44,689 nt of DNA from UBA1858 sp964636225. GTDB lineage: Bacteria; Pseudomonadota; Gammaproteobacteria; UBA4575. Positions 26,506 to 34,335 of the stretch are shown piece by piece. The stretch is taken from the NCBI GenBank assembly GCA_964636225.1, contig CAZWQM010000011.1:1-44689 (forward strand). Reading direction: 5' to 3'. Within the stretch, counting starts at the first letter, position 1, and each line of letters opens with the position of its first letter. A program made the translations under genes and the position numbers. Below the pieces are notes generated by a model, which was given only the letters and a program-made list of their open reading frames with translations, did no database searches and was not told where the DNA came from.

Positions 26506-27591
26506 TTACTCGCTACCTTCTGCTTTTTTTGAGCGAATGAATCTTAATTTGTCAGCATTGCTGTTCTCAAGGCTGGTAACTTTTTGAGGTGCAGATTTTG
26601 AACTGGATGACATAATCAACTCATTCTCTTCATTCTTCAAAAAAGGGTTAACCGCCTGTTGAGTTGCAAACTCAGGTTCACTGTCATCCATGCTGGCTTT
26701 CAGGTTTTGTGTGGTCAAGCGAGGTGTTAATTGCATTGCGACAGGTGGATCCTGCTGCCAATGATCATACATTTCTTCAATGATCGTATTGGAGCGAATT
26801 AAATCTTCCAGACTGGTAGTCAACTGACGTTTTGCCAATGCCGCTTTTTCTTTCTCTATTCTTCCAGTGTTGGACAGTTCTTCAATTCTTTCAAGAATTG
26901 GCAGTGATTTTAAGATTAACTTGAGCTGCTCACTTAAATATTGATTATGTGATGGAAGCACCTGCATCCATACACCGTATAAAAGCTCTTTCATCTTTTC
27001 TAAAACAATGCCTTGGCCGGTTAACTCGATTGATTTTTCATTACCGGAGTCCATGCCAATTATGGTCAATTCCTGAGGGTTTTCTATGTGTTCAAGAGTG
27101 ACGAAGCAATTGTACAGTTGCTGAATACTTTCAAGTGTAGAAGCAACTTTCTTGGGTGTATCTTTTGTGTTTTCGTCCGCCAGTAATAAGATTGAAATAG
27201 TTCTATCTTGTCCGGAAAGACTGGTTAACTCATCGTGACCGATAGAGATAATTTTATGGAAGTAGCCCAGGCTGGAACGCAATCTTCTAAGATTGCTGAA
27301 AATACTTTTAAGCAATTCAGTCTGGTCAGTCGAAATTAATTTTGGCCAGTTTTTGGGATCATTCAGGTAATGTAGATCCAATTGCTTTAATACTTCCTTC
27401 TCTGCATCTGTCAATTTGCTGGTGGATATCGAGAATTTATTCAGGGCAGCTAAAAGGTCACCCACATTAGGTACTTTCTTCCCCTGCTTGCTTAACGCAA
27501 GAATGCGAACATGCAACCGTTCAAGCAGCTCGCTATCGGATATGGCCTGTTGGATTTTATAAGTTGTGTCTATTAGTTGTTTACGTCGCAT
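26506..27591 (-). CDS. Unrecognised 361-aa helical protein
   Basis: I do not recognise a family. The protein has no signal peptide or membrane helix and looks largely alpha-helical. Residues about 1-280 contain repeated Leu/Ile/Glu/Lys-rich helices (for example LKSIFSNLRRLRSSLGYFHKIISIGHDELTSL and LKSLPILERIEELSNTGRIEKEKAALAKRQLTTSLEDLI). A polar, probably disordered tail rich in Ser, Asn and Glu covers about 290-361. It is the last gene on the minus strand after the 52-aa membrane protein and the damaged FHA gene, so it may belong to the same signalling group. That link is inference from position only. Confidence 0.75.
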   Translation of the reverse strand: MRRKQLIDTTYKIQQAISDSELLERLHVRILALSKQGKKVPNVGDLLAALNKFSISTSKLTDAEKEVLKQLDLHYLNDPKNWPKLISTDQTELLKSIFSNLRRLRSSLGYFHKIISIGHDELTSLSGQDRTISILLLADENTKDTPKKVASTLESIQQLYNCFVTLEHIENPQELTIIGMDSGNEKSIELTGQGIVLEKMKELLYGVWMQVLPSHNQYLSEQLKLILKSLPILERIEELSNTGRIEKEKAALAKRQLTTSLEDLIRSNTIIEEMYDHWQQDPPVAMQLTPRLTTQNLKASMDDSEPEFATQQAVNPFLKNEENELIMSSSSKSAPQKVTSLENSNADKLRFIRSKKAEGSE

Positions 27592-27936
27592 AGTCGTTCA
27601 CTTCAAGGTTAGGCTCTAGCTAGAGCGTAGTTTCTTTGAATATGTTGGGAACAATAATATTGATCTGCGTATGCTTTGCCCGTGATGAGCGCCATAATTT
27701 GGCGAATAAACGGTAGTTTGATGCTCAAATAACCCGTTTAGTCTCTATAAATGTGAACTGTAAAGTATTTTGACAATCAGGCTGATCATGGATGGTGCTG
27801 CTATCAGTGATGAAATCGTACATCATTTGTTTAATCTCGATGTTGTCGAGATCTTCACTTTTAAAGAATAGCTAAGCAATGGTGATCGATTGATTTCTCG
27901 GCTGATGTCAGCGGGGTAGCTTAAAGAATCGAATAT
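27592..27936. other. Gene-poor region with a 33-codon remnant-like frame
   Basis: 345 bases between the 361-aa gene and the FHA gene. A perfect 14-bp palindrome, GCTCTAGCTAGAGC, lies at 27613-27626, about 22 bases upstream of the 361-aa gene start, and may be an operator. On the minus strand an open stretch (27725-27871) ends in TGA and includes a 33-codon ATG frame at 27725-27826 (MMYDFITDSSTIHDQPDC...). It reads like natural protein but has stops just upstream, so it may be a remnant. I cannot assign it. Confidence 0.35.
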
Positions 27937-28455
27937 TTAGCTAATTATAGAGCGAATGACAAATTCCTTGTCGATATTCGAAGGCTTGCCTAGGCTAATC
28001 ACACCTGAACTACTGAGAATTACTTCATCGCGGCAAATATGCGTGGAACGTCCATCGTTGAAGTCAATGTAGGTACCATTCGTACTGTTATCTTCCAGGT
28101 AGTAGGCGCCCTGTTTAAAATATAGTCTGGCATGCTGTCGCGAAATAAAGCGTGAAGAGAAGGTTGCGATACCATTTTTTGATCGACCTATCTAGGCGTT
28201 ATCGTCAGCACGTTTAACTTCGTGGATCTCATCATGAAACCAGGTAAACAATCTTTTATTTCCAATATCTTCATCCTGCGTAATGCTGAGCTGGGTGTGG
28301 ATCGGTTCTTCGATGGTGATATTGTTGATTCGACGTTCGGGGATGAATCTTCGATCCTGTCTGACGAGTGTGTCATCGGAGTCGAAAAATGGATACAGTG
28401 GTGTCGCGACCATAGTGCGACGGTCTTCAGAACTGGGACGCTCCTGTGTAATCAC
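27937..28455 (-). pseudogene. FHA-domain protein gene interrupted by an in-frame amber codon
   Basis: From GTG 28455 (GGGAAG ribosome binding site about 9 bases upstream) to TAA at 27937-27939 the frame encodes 172 codons, with one internal TAG at 28192-28194 (codon 88). Residues 1-87 contain a DRRFIPERRINNI motif and the first FHA strands. The FHA core lies after the TAG in the same frame: IGRS at 89-92, SRQHAR at 105-110 and STNGT at 124-128, the phosphothreonine-binding loops, then GVISLGKPS. No frameshift is present. A functional gene would read sense at codon 88. It could be a recent nonsense mutation, a base-call error or stop read-through. FHA domains bind phosphothreonine peptides in signalling complexes. 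Confidence 0.8.
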
Positions 28456-28479
28456 TGTAGGTTGCTTCCCGTTAAAAAG

Positions 28480-28638
28480 TTAAATGATTGTTAGTTTTTC
28501 AATCTCTGGCAGCCAGATCGTAAACAACGCAAAAGCATAGGTTGCAAGTCCCAGTATCAGCCATGAGGCAAATAGAACAGACAACGAGATGTTGTGAGTC
28601 GACAGGCCATCTTCAACTTTACTAGATATTACTTCCAT
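28480..28638 (-). CDS. 52-aa single-span membrane protein
   Basis: The minus strand from ATG 28638 encodes MEVISSKVEDGL..., a 52-residue protein with one hydrophobic span (about 19-43, including LFASWLILGLATYAFALFTIW) and a short end PEIEKLTII. It has no recognised family. The ribosome binding site is poor, but a sigma-E-like promoter lies about 38 bases upstream. Its TAA stop is in the same frame as the FHA gene, whose GTG start lies 24 bases downstream. It could be a separate small gene or, less likely, the N-terminal membrane part of a larger FHA protein with a second stop. Confidence 0.5.
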   Translation of the reverse strand: MEVISSKVEDGLSTHNISLSVLFASWLILGLATYAFALFTIWLPEIEKLTII

Positions 28639-28675
28639 AGGATATGTATTTAATTCTCAAAATTACCTTCTGTAA

Positions 28676-28706
28676 CTTGAGATACTACCATACAGCGGTA
28701 AGTTCC
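28676..28706 (-). promoter_or_regulatory. Sigma-E (RpoE)-like promoter
   Basis: On the minus strand GGAACTT (28706-28700) matches the sigma-E -35 element exactly. TCTCAAG (28682-28676), close to the -10 element TCTGA/TCTAA, follows after a 17-base spacer. Transcription would begin near 28669 and run into the 52-aa membrane protein and FHA genes. This is a match by eye to the E. coli consensus. Confidence 0.45.
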
Positions 28707-28841
28707 CTAAAGTTTTTGTAATTTAGGCTAGCGTAATAAGGGGCTTTATATGGAATGAGTTGAGTTATAAAAGCTAACTCACTGTAATACAAAAGGCAGT
28801 CGATTCAACGTGTCAAATAGTTGACCGTTGCAGAATCGTAA
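28707..28841. other. Intergenic region downstream of ispG
   Basis: The gap from the sigma-E-like promoter to the ispG stop holds no gene or clear terminator. The short frames in it lack ribosome binding sites. Confidence 0.4.
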
Positions 28842-30113
28842 CTATTTATGTGAATAATTCTGATGCACGTAATCCGTAACAATCTGCTTAAATTCCTGCG
28901 CAATGTTGTCACCACGAAGCGTGCAGGATTTTTCTCCATCGATATACACTGGTGCCACCGGTGCTTCTCCACTGCCGGGTAGGCTAATACCTATATTTGC
29001 ATGCTTGCTTTCCCCTGGGCCATTAACTACGCAACCCATCACCGCAACCGATAAATGTTCTACGCCTGGTAATGTTTGTTTCCACTCCTGCATGGAATTG
29101 CGTAAATACAGCTGAATATCATCGGCAAGTTTTTGGAAATAGTCACTGGTCGTTCTGCCACAGCCGGGGCAGGAAGTCACCGCAGGACTAAAGGCCCTTA
29201 AGTCCAGGGATTGCAGTATTTCCTGGGCGACCAATACTTCTTCGGTACGTGAGCCCCCAGGCTGAGGTGTGAGTGATACACGTATGGTATCGCCAATTCC
29301 CTTATGAAGCAGGACGCCTAATGCGGCTGCCGAAGCCACAGTTCCTTTGGTGCCCATGCCGGCTTCCGTGAGGCCGACATGCAGGGCATAATCGCAGCGT
29401 TCTGCAAGCTGCTGGTAGACTTCTATCAATTTGGGTGCATTACTGATTTTGCAGGAGATGACGATTTTATCGGAACTAAGCCCCAAAGATTCTGCATTTT
29501 TAGCACTGCTCAACGCCGAAGTGATTAAGGCTTCACGCATGACTTCATCCAAAGATCGAGGTTGTGCTAATTGCTGATTTAAATCCATTTGCGCGGCCAG
29601 AATCTGTTGATCCAGACTGCCCCAATTCACCCCAATACGCACCGGTTTCTGGTACTTACAGGCGGTTTCGATCATATAGGCAAATTGGCTATCACGTTTG
29701 CTGCCGCGTCCAACATTACCAGGATTGATACGATATTTGTCTAAATGTTCGGCACACTCGGGAACCTCATTTAATAATTTGTGCCCATTGAAATGGAAAT
29801 CGCCCACGATGGGTACTGAAATATCCATTCGTGCGAGCTGTTCTTTAATGTGAGGAACTGCGCGTGCTGCTTCAAGGTTGTTCACTGTGATGCGTACCAG
29901 CTCAGATCCTGCTCTGGCCAGATCGGCAATTTGTGCGGCAGTTCGAACCACGTCAGAAGTGTCTGTGTTGGTCATGGATTGCACGACAATAGGTGCCGTT
30001 CCTCCCATGATGACAGAGCCTATTTTTACGGCTGTGGAATTTCTTCTTATCGATGACACAGGTTGGCTTTGCATGTAAATAAGTACATTTTTGTTACTAT
30101 TTGAGGGATGCAT
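28842..30113 (-). CDS. ispG: 4-Hydroxy-3-methylbut-2-en-1-yl diphosphate synthase
   Basis: 4Fe-4S enzyme of the MEP isoprenoid pathway (GcpE). The 423 residues include a TIM-barrel N-terminal part with PIVVQSMTNTDTSDV and the C-terminal Fe-S domain. The cluster cysteines are in SCPGCGRTT (the CxxC pair) and VMGCVVNGPGE. Two starts are possible: ATG 30113, or the downstream ATG at about 30074 that begins MQSQPVSSIRRNS, which is nearer the usual family start. The E. coli enzyme is about 372 residues; longer forms near 400 or more are common in other gammaproteobacteria. It diverges from yjbQ across 47 bases. Confidence 0.96.
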   Translation of the reverse strand: MHPSNSNKNVLIYMQSQPVSSIRRNSTAVKIGSVIMGGTAPIVVQSMTNTDTSDVVRTAAQIADLARAGSELVRITVNNLEAARAVPHIKEQLARMDISVPIVGDFHFNGHKLLNEVPECAEHLDKYRINPGNVGRGSKRDSQFAYMIETACKYQKPVRIGVNWGSLDQQILAAQMDLNQQLAQPRSLDEVMREALITSALSSAKNAESLGLSSDKIVISCKISNAPKLIEVYQQLAERCDYALHVGLTEAGMGTKGTVASAAALGVLLHKGIGDTIRVSLTPQPGGSRTEEVLVAQEILQSLDLRAFSPAVTSCPGCGRTTSDYFQKLADDIQLYLRNSMQEWKQTLPGVEHLSVAVMGCVVNGPGESKHANIGISLPGSGEAPVAPVYIDGEKSCTLRGDNIAQEFKQIVTDYVHQNYSHK

Positions 30114-30160
30114 AGTGTACCCAACAACCGAATAGAAAACGAAGCAGGATTTATAAAACC

Positions 30161-30598
30161 ATGTCTGATCAGGTCCGTTATATTCAGCAAACTTTACAAT
30201 TGACGACTTCTGGTCGTGGGATGTGTGAGATAACCGGCCAGATTCAATCTGTGGTGCAGCCGTGCGGAATTGTTACCGGGCTTTGTCACGTGTTTATTCG
30301 TCATGCCAGCGCCTCGCTGATAATATGTGAAAATGCCGATCCGGATGTGCGAGTGGATCTCGAATCTTTCATGCAGAAGCTGGTACATGATGGTGATCCC
30401 ATGTTTGTTCATACCTGCGAAGGTACGGATGATATGCCTGCGCATGTCAGGTCGGTACTGACTCAATCGGAATTGACTCTGCCCATATGTCAGAGACAAT
30501 TAGCTCTGGGGACTTGGCAGGGAGTTTATCTGTGGGAGCATCGCCAGCGTGGACATTCACGCCAGGTGACGCTAACTCTGCATGGGGCCATCGACTGA
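30161..30598 (+). CDS. yjbQ: YjbQ/UPF0047 family protein
   Basis: A 145-residue member of the UPF0047/YjbQ family. The motif FIRHASASLIICENADPDVRVDLESFM (about 45-72) and the final GTWQGVYLWEHRQRGHSRQVTLTLHG carry the conserved His/Asn/Asp residues. Some members have weak thiamine-phosphate synthase activity, but the physiological role is unclear. The following HAD gene is translationally linked. Confidence 0.93.
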   Translation: MSDQVRYIQQTLQLTTSGRGMCEITGQIQSVVQPCGIVTGLCHVFIRHASASLIICENADPDVRVDLESFMQKLVHDGDPMFVHTCEGTDDMPAHVRSVLTQSELTLPICQRQLALGTWQGVYLWEHRQRGHSRQVTLTLHGAID

Positions 30599-30602
30599 AA
30601 TA

Positions 30603-31316
30603 ATGAAGCAAAATAATACGTTGGCCTCCACTCAGTGTGTGACGCTGGATCTTGACGACACATTATGGCCTGTCGAGCCGACCCTTGTGAGTGCTGAGAA
30701 TGCTTTATATGAATGGATGGAAGTCAATTTCCCACGGCTGACCGAAAGCTATACTCAACAGCAGATCGCTGCAAAGCGCCTGGCTAACGCTGACTCGTAC
30801 CCAGACATTGAACACAATGTTACGGAAATCCGCTATCGATCATTGCGTGATCTGGGTACAGAATTTGGTTTCAGCGATGATTTTGCTCATCACGCCATGG
30901 AGGTATTTCGTTATCATCGAAACTTGGTAACACCTTATGCTGCGAGTGAACCGGTATTGTCTGCACTTAAACCTCACTTCCTACTGGGGGCTATTACCAA
31001 TGGCAATGCGCAACTGGAATATATCCCCATTGGTCGCTATTTTGATTTCTGTATTACTGCAGAACAAGCCGGTGTCAGCAAGCCTCATTCAGAGATGTTT
31101 GAGCGTGCGGCAAATCTTGCTAATGTGCCCATCGCTCATGTTTTGCATGTGGGAGATTCCGCGCATACAGATGTGTTAGGTGCCATGAAAGCGGGTTGTA
31201 AAGCCGTCTGGTTCAATAACAAACGCGAAGTTTGGCCGGGAGGTCAAAACCCGCACTATGTGATTCACTGTCTTAGTGAATTGCCAAAATTACTAAATAT
31301 TCCATTCGACAACTAA
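30603..31316 (+). CDS. HAD-superfamily phosphatase, YigB-like
   Basis: A haloacid dehalogenase phosphatase of subfamily IA. Motif I is LDLDDTLWPVEPT (nucleophile Asp), motif II is GAITNGNAQ, Lys in GVSKPHSEMF is motif III, and motif IV is LHVGDSAHTDVLGAMKAG. The closest resemblance is to YigB, which removes phosphate from FMN and the riboflavin precursor. I prefer ATG 30603, four bases after the yjbQ stop; ATG 30582, within yjbQ, would add seven residues. The exact substrate is inference. Confidence 0.85.
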   Translation: MKQNNTLASTQCVTLDLDDTLWPVEPTLVSAENALYEWMEVNFPRLTESYTQQQIAAKRLANADSYPDIEHNVTEIRYRSLRDLGTEFGFSDDFAHHAMEVFRYHRNLVTPYAASEPVLSALKPHFLLGAITNGNAQLEYIPIGRYFDFCITAEQAGVSKPHSEMFERAANLANVPIAHVLHVGDSAHTDVLGAMKAGCKAVWFNNKREVWPGGQNPHYVIHCLSELPKLLNIPFDN

Positions 31317-31333
31317 AGGAACCGGAGGTCTTG

Positions 31334-31750
31334 ATGTCAGATAACAATCCACCAGAGAAAAGTTTAGAGGATAGAATTAAATCGCTGGAAACGCTGCAAA
31401 GAAATACACGCATTGCGATTATTATTCTGGTCGGCTATTCAATTTACGATGTTATCTCCGTCGATAGTGGTTCCGAGATTATTTTCGCGCACAAAGTCAA
31501 AGCGAGAGAGTTCGAATTAATTGATGGACAGGGAACAGTTTATGGAAACTGGGAAGTGATTGATGAAGAAAAGAAAACTGCCGGTCTGGTGATGGAAAAT
31601 ACAGGAGGTAAACGCCTGACCTTAACCGCAGATGAAATAAAATTAACTCGTGATCGAGTCAATCCAGAACTTGAAATGATTTTAGACGGGCAGGGAATTC
31701 GTCTATTTGATGTGGCCCACTCGGAATCCGAGGTTTCTGGTTCCGAGTGA
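31334..31750 (+). CDS. Small membrane-anchored protein of unknown function
   Basis: A 138-residue protein with a charged N-terminus (LEDRIKSLETLQRNTR) that may form a short coiled coil, one membrane helix (about 31-45, IAIIILVGYSIYDVI), then a soluble domain. That domain has two GQG-containing beta-like repeats (ELIDGQGTVYGNWEV and EMILDGQGIRLFDV). I do not recognise a family. ATG 31334 is chosen over the TTG at 31331 because GGAGG lies at the correct spacing. It follows the HAD gene by 17 bases on the same strand. Confidence 0.75.
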   Translation: MSDNNPPEKSLEDRIKSLETLQRNTRIAIIILVGYSIYDVISVDSGSEIIFAHKVKAREFELIDGQGTVYGNWEVIDEEKKTAGLVMENTGGKRLTLTADEIKLTRDRVNPELEMILDGQGIRLFDVAHSESEVSGSE

Positions 31751-31767
31751 GCTAGTAAAGAGCGGAA

Positions 31768-33288
31768 TTATTGTTGATCTAATTCGCGGGCTTTCTCTAC
31801 CCAGTCGTCGCGGGTAATTCTGTCTTGAAAGCTACCTAATTGAGAAGATATTTGGTCAATATCCTGTTGTGACCATGCGGCAATTTGGGAGAACTTGAAA
31901 ATTCCCAGATCGTTGAGCATTCCTTCCAGCTTGGGACCCACGCCTTTAATTAATTTCAAATCATCCTTGTCATGTGGAACAAGAGTAGGAATGTAGTCGC
32001 CATTGTTTGCGGCAGGTGCCTGAATACGTTCTGTATATAACTGATTTTTGGTGTTGGCCAGTTTTGTACGGTAGGCGTCAATGGTTAATTTATGCTCTCG
32101 GATCTGGTTTGCAGATTCCGCAAGTGATTTTGAATCCAGCTTCAAGCGTGCAATTTCAGCCTCAAGTTCTTTGATTCTGACACTTTGATCTAATTGAACT
32201 ACAGGTGCTTTCTGTGCACGATTTTCGGCTTTACGTAACTGGGCACGTAAATCATTGATGATCGCATCTTTCTCTTCACAACTGTCAGTGAGTACGCGTT
32301 CTGTCTCAATGGTCTCCATCCGGGCTTCGCGAATTTGATTATGCATGCGGCCATAGACGCTTTCTTTGGAGGCACCAAGCAAGCGAATACGATCAACCAA
32401 ACGCAAGGCTTTATTGTCACGAACATCGGCAGGGGGCGGCAGAGGAGGCATTGGATTGTTTCTGCGGTATTTCAAATCCTGAAGCTCTTGGGTCATTTCA
32501 GACAGGCGCGTATGAGTACGTTTCAGGTTATCTTCGTTGGCCCGTAGGGCGGCCTGTACGTTGTCTGCATAGCTGCGTAACTGCTCGTAATCAGACTTGG
32601 TTTTTATTAACTTGGTTTGGAATACGCGTATCCAGGTTCTTAATGGCTGTTGCTTATATTCAATCTCTGTGAGTCGATTATGTGCACGTTTCAGATTGTC
32701 TTTATAAGCTCGTTCGCTGCTGGCAACCGCTGTTGCATAGCTGCGCAGTTGAGCATAATCGGTTTTTGTTTTAACCAGTTTGGTCTGGAATACGGATAAC
32801 CAATCTTTAAGACCTGCAACTTTTGCATCCACTTCTGTGAGTCGTTTGTGCACACGAGATAAGTTTTCTTTGTTGACTTTAGCTTCCCAAGCTTTGGCTT
32901 CTGCGTAACTGCGGTTTTGTGCTAGCTGGGTTCGAGTCTGTCCCAGTTTGGTTTGCAGTGACTTGATCCATTTAAGCTGATTGGGTGCCTGGCGAGCCTG
33001 TTTAAGTGTGCTTTGCCAGCGGGACGTCATTAAGCGAGCTTCGCCCTGAACTAATGCAAGCTCTCCGCGCAGCTGAACGACTCGGCTTTGTGTTTCTCCA
33101 AGCTGTTGTTCTTTAGAGGCTAGAACGGCTCTCACTGAGCTTAGTTCTTCCGCGACTGTCTGTTTTTGAGATTCAACTTCGGCAACTGCTTTATTGCATT
33201 TGCATCGACTTAAAAACCAACCTACTAGGGCACCTATGACGGCGGCAACTAATAAGTAGGCTCCCATTTCGCCAACAAGGTAAGACAT
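31768..33288 (-). CDS. Membrane-anchored coiled-coil protein with C-terminal helix-hairpin-helix
   Basis: A 506-residue protein. An N-terminal membrane helix (about 7-27) is followed by a Cys/Lys-rich turn and long coiled coil (about 35-270). This includes three tandem 56-residue repeats (residues 104-159, 160-215 and 216-271), each with the pattern FQTKLxKTKxDYxQLRSYA and NLxRxHxRLTE. A proline-rich break (PMPPLPPPADVR) leads to a second helical part. The C-terminal 70 residues form a helix-hairpin-helix-type domain (LKLIKGVGPKLEGMLNDLGI) as in many small DNA-binding or scaffold modules. It starts one base after the OmpA stop (TAATATG), so the two are likely coupled. The function is unknown. 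Confidence 0.8.
   Translation of the reverse strand: MSYLVGEMGAYLLVAAVIGALVGWFLSRCKCNKAVAEVESQKQTVAEELSSVRAVLASKEQQLGETQSRVVQLRGELALVQGEARLMTSRWQSTLKQARQAPNQLKWIKSLQTKLGQTRTQLAQNRSYAEAKAWEAKVNKENLSRVHKRLTEVDAKVAGLKDWLSVFQTKLVKTKTDYAQLRSYATAVASSERAYKDNLKRAHNRLTEIEYKQQPLRTWIRVFQTKLIKTKSDYEQLRSYADNVQAALRANEDNLKRTHTRLSEMTQELQDLKYRRNNPMPPLPPPADVRDNKALRLVDRIRLLGASKESVYGRMHNQIREARMETIETERVLTDSCEEKDAIINDLRAQLRKAENRAQKAPVVQLDQSVRIKELEAEIARLKLDSKSLAESANQIREHKLTIDAYRTKLANTKNQLYTERIQAPAANNGDYIPTLVPHDKDDLKLIKGVGPKLEGMLNDLGIFKFSQIAAWSQQDIDQISSQLGSFQDRITRDDWVEKARELDQQ
32476..32979 (-). repeat. Three in-frame 168-bp coding repeats
   Basis: The region encodes three copies of a 56-residue (8-heptad) coiled-coil unit in the membrane-anchored protein. 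Copies two and three are the most alike (DWLSVFQTKLVKTK against TWIRVFQTKLIKTK), while copy one is more diverged. It looks like internal duplication. Confidence 0.8.
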
Positions 33289-33289
33289 A

Positions 33290-34155
33290 TTACGACTCTC
33301 CGTTTTTTACTTTAATTTCTATGCGTCGATTTTGAATACGACCTGCTTCTGTTTCATTGGGTGCGATAGGAAAGTGGTCGCCAAATCCATTCGCTTCAAT
33401 TCGTGCGCTATCCACACCGGCGCTGATCAGATAATTCACCACAGACTGGGCCTTTGCCGGCTTATATTCAGCTTTAGCTCTGGAGTGCCTGAACTATCTG
33501 TATGGCCCTCGACACTGATTTCGACATTTTGGTTTTCTAGAAGCGCTTGCGCCACAAGGTCCAGTGTTTGTTGCGCCTTGGCAGTCAGTGAGCTGGAACC
33601 TTTTTCAAAAGTGATATTGCTGAAATCCAGCTTTTCGAATTGCTGCTTAACAATATCTGTCATCATTTCAGTTTCGTTTTCCAGCGGCGCAAATTCTTCC
33701 GGCATGGGCTCAACTATGGCACTCTGCACGACGATCTCTGGTGTGGGCTCCACCTCATCCGCATCAGCCATGAGTTCTGTATTTTTGGTGATCTCTTCGG
33801 TCGCAGTCTCGGTGACGCTGAGTTGGGTTACGACCTGGCGTACACCAGCAGTATGGAAAGCAATTTGTTCGATTCTGGCAATCTGGTTGGTTTCTGCGAC
33901 CGCGCCACTTAGAGTAATATCACGTCCGTCCGTGCTCACAACCACATTTAGTGCAATTTTACTTTCAACCAGATTCTGGCTGACGCGTGAGTGGATATCT
34001 GCTTGAATTTCAAGCGCTTTTCTTGTGGTAGCCTGCGTATATAGCAGGTACATTAAAATCAAGCCGAGTATCAAGATAGCCCAAATCCACACGGGGCATT
34101 GGGGTTGTCTGATTGAGGTATTTTCAGGCATAAGTGTAATTAACTTGGGAGCCAA
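33290..34155 (-). pseudogene. BON-OmpA membrane protein with a frameshift
   Basis: The frame from ATG 34155 gives a membrane helix (about 23-41), a BON domain (about 47-118) and most of an OmpA C-terminal peptidoglycan-binding domain, reaching EGHTDSSGTPE, then runs off-frame and stops at 33436. In the frame one base back the OmpA domain resumes at AKAEYKPAKAQSVVNYL and runs through FGDHFP and GRIQNRRIEIKV to TAA at 33290. The break maps near 33476-33485 and is best explained by loss of one base. Coupled translation with the coiled-coil gene (TAATATG) argues that the intact gene is the native form. No canonical slippery heptamer is visible. The protein would anchor to peptidoglycan. Confidence 0.85.
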
Positions 34156-34335
34156 GTTATGGTTTGTCTGTTATTTTTAGTTATGGTGTAAGTATTGCCT
34201 GCTTGCGAGCAAGAAGCAATGACATCTGCGCATCGGAGCCAATATATTGCTCGGATGAGTCGATAGAATTAAGCGAAATTTGCTGCGTTTGACAGAAAAT
34301 ACATCAGAAAGAGATTTGAATATTTGATATGGGGC
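34156..34335. other. Intergenic region upstream of the BON-OmpA gene
   Basis: 180 bases between the MarR stop and the OmpA start, both on the minus strand. No gene and no strong hairpin are visible. It probably holds the OmpA gene promoter. Confidence 0.35.

Noticed and set aside
28222..28494. A 90-residue open frame on the plus strand
   Set aside because: It is antisense to the FHA gene, whose conserved FHA motifs show the minus strand is the coding one.
33476..33485. Programmed -1 frameshifting in the BON-OmpA gene
   Set aside because: There is no X-XXY-YYZ heptamer or obvious downstream pseudoknot, so a lost base is simpler. I have not excluded it.
33332..34006. A 224-residue open frame on the plus strand
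   Set aside because: It is antisense to the BON-OmpA gene, which has clear domains, and its Ser-rich composition is typical of the reverse of a coding strand.
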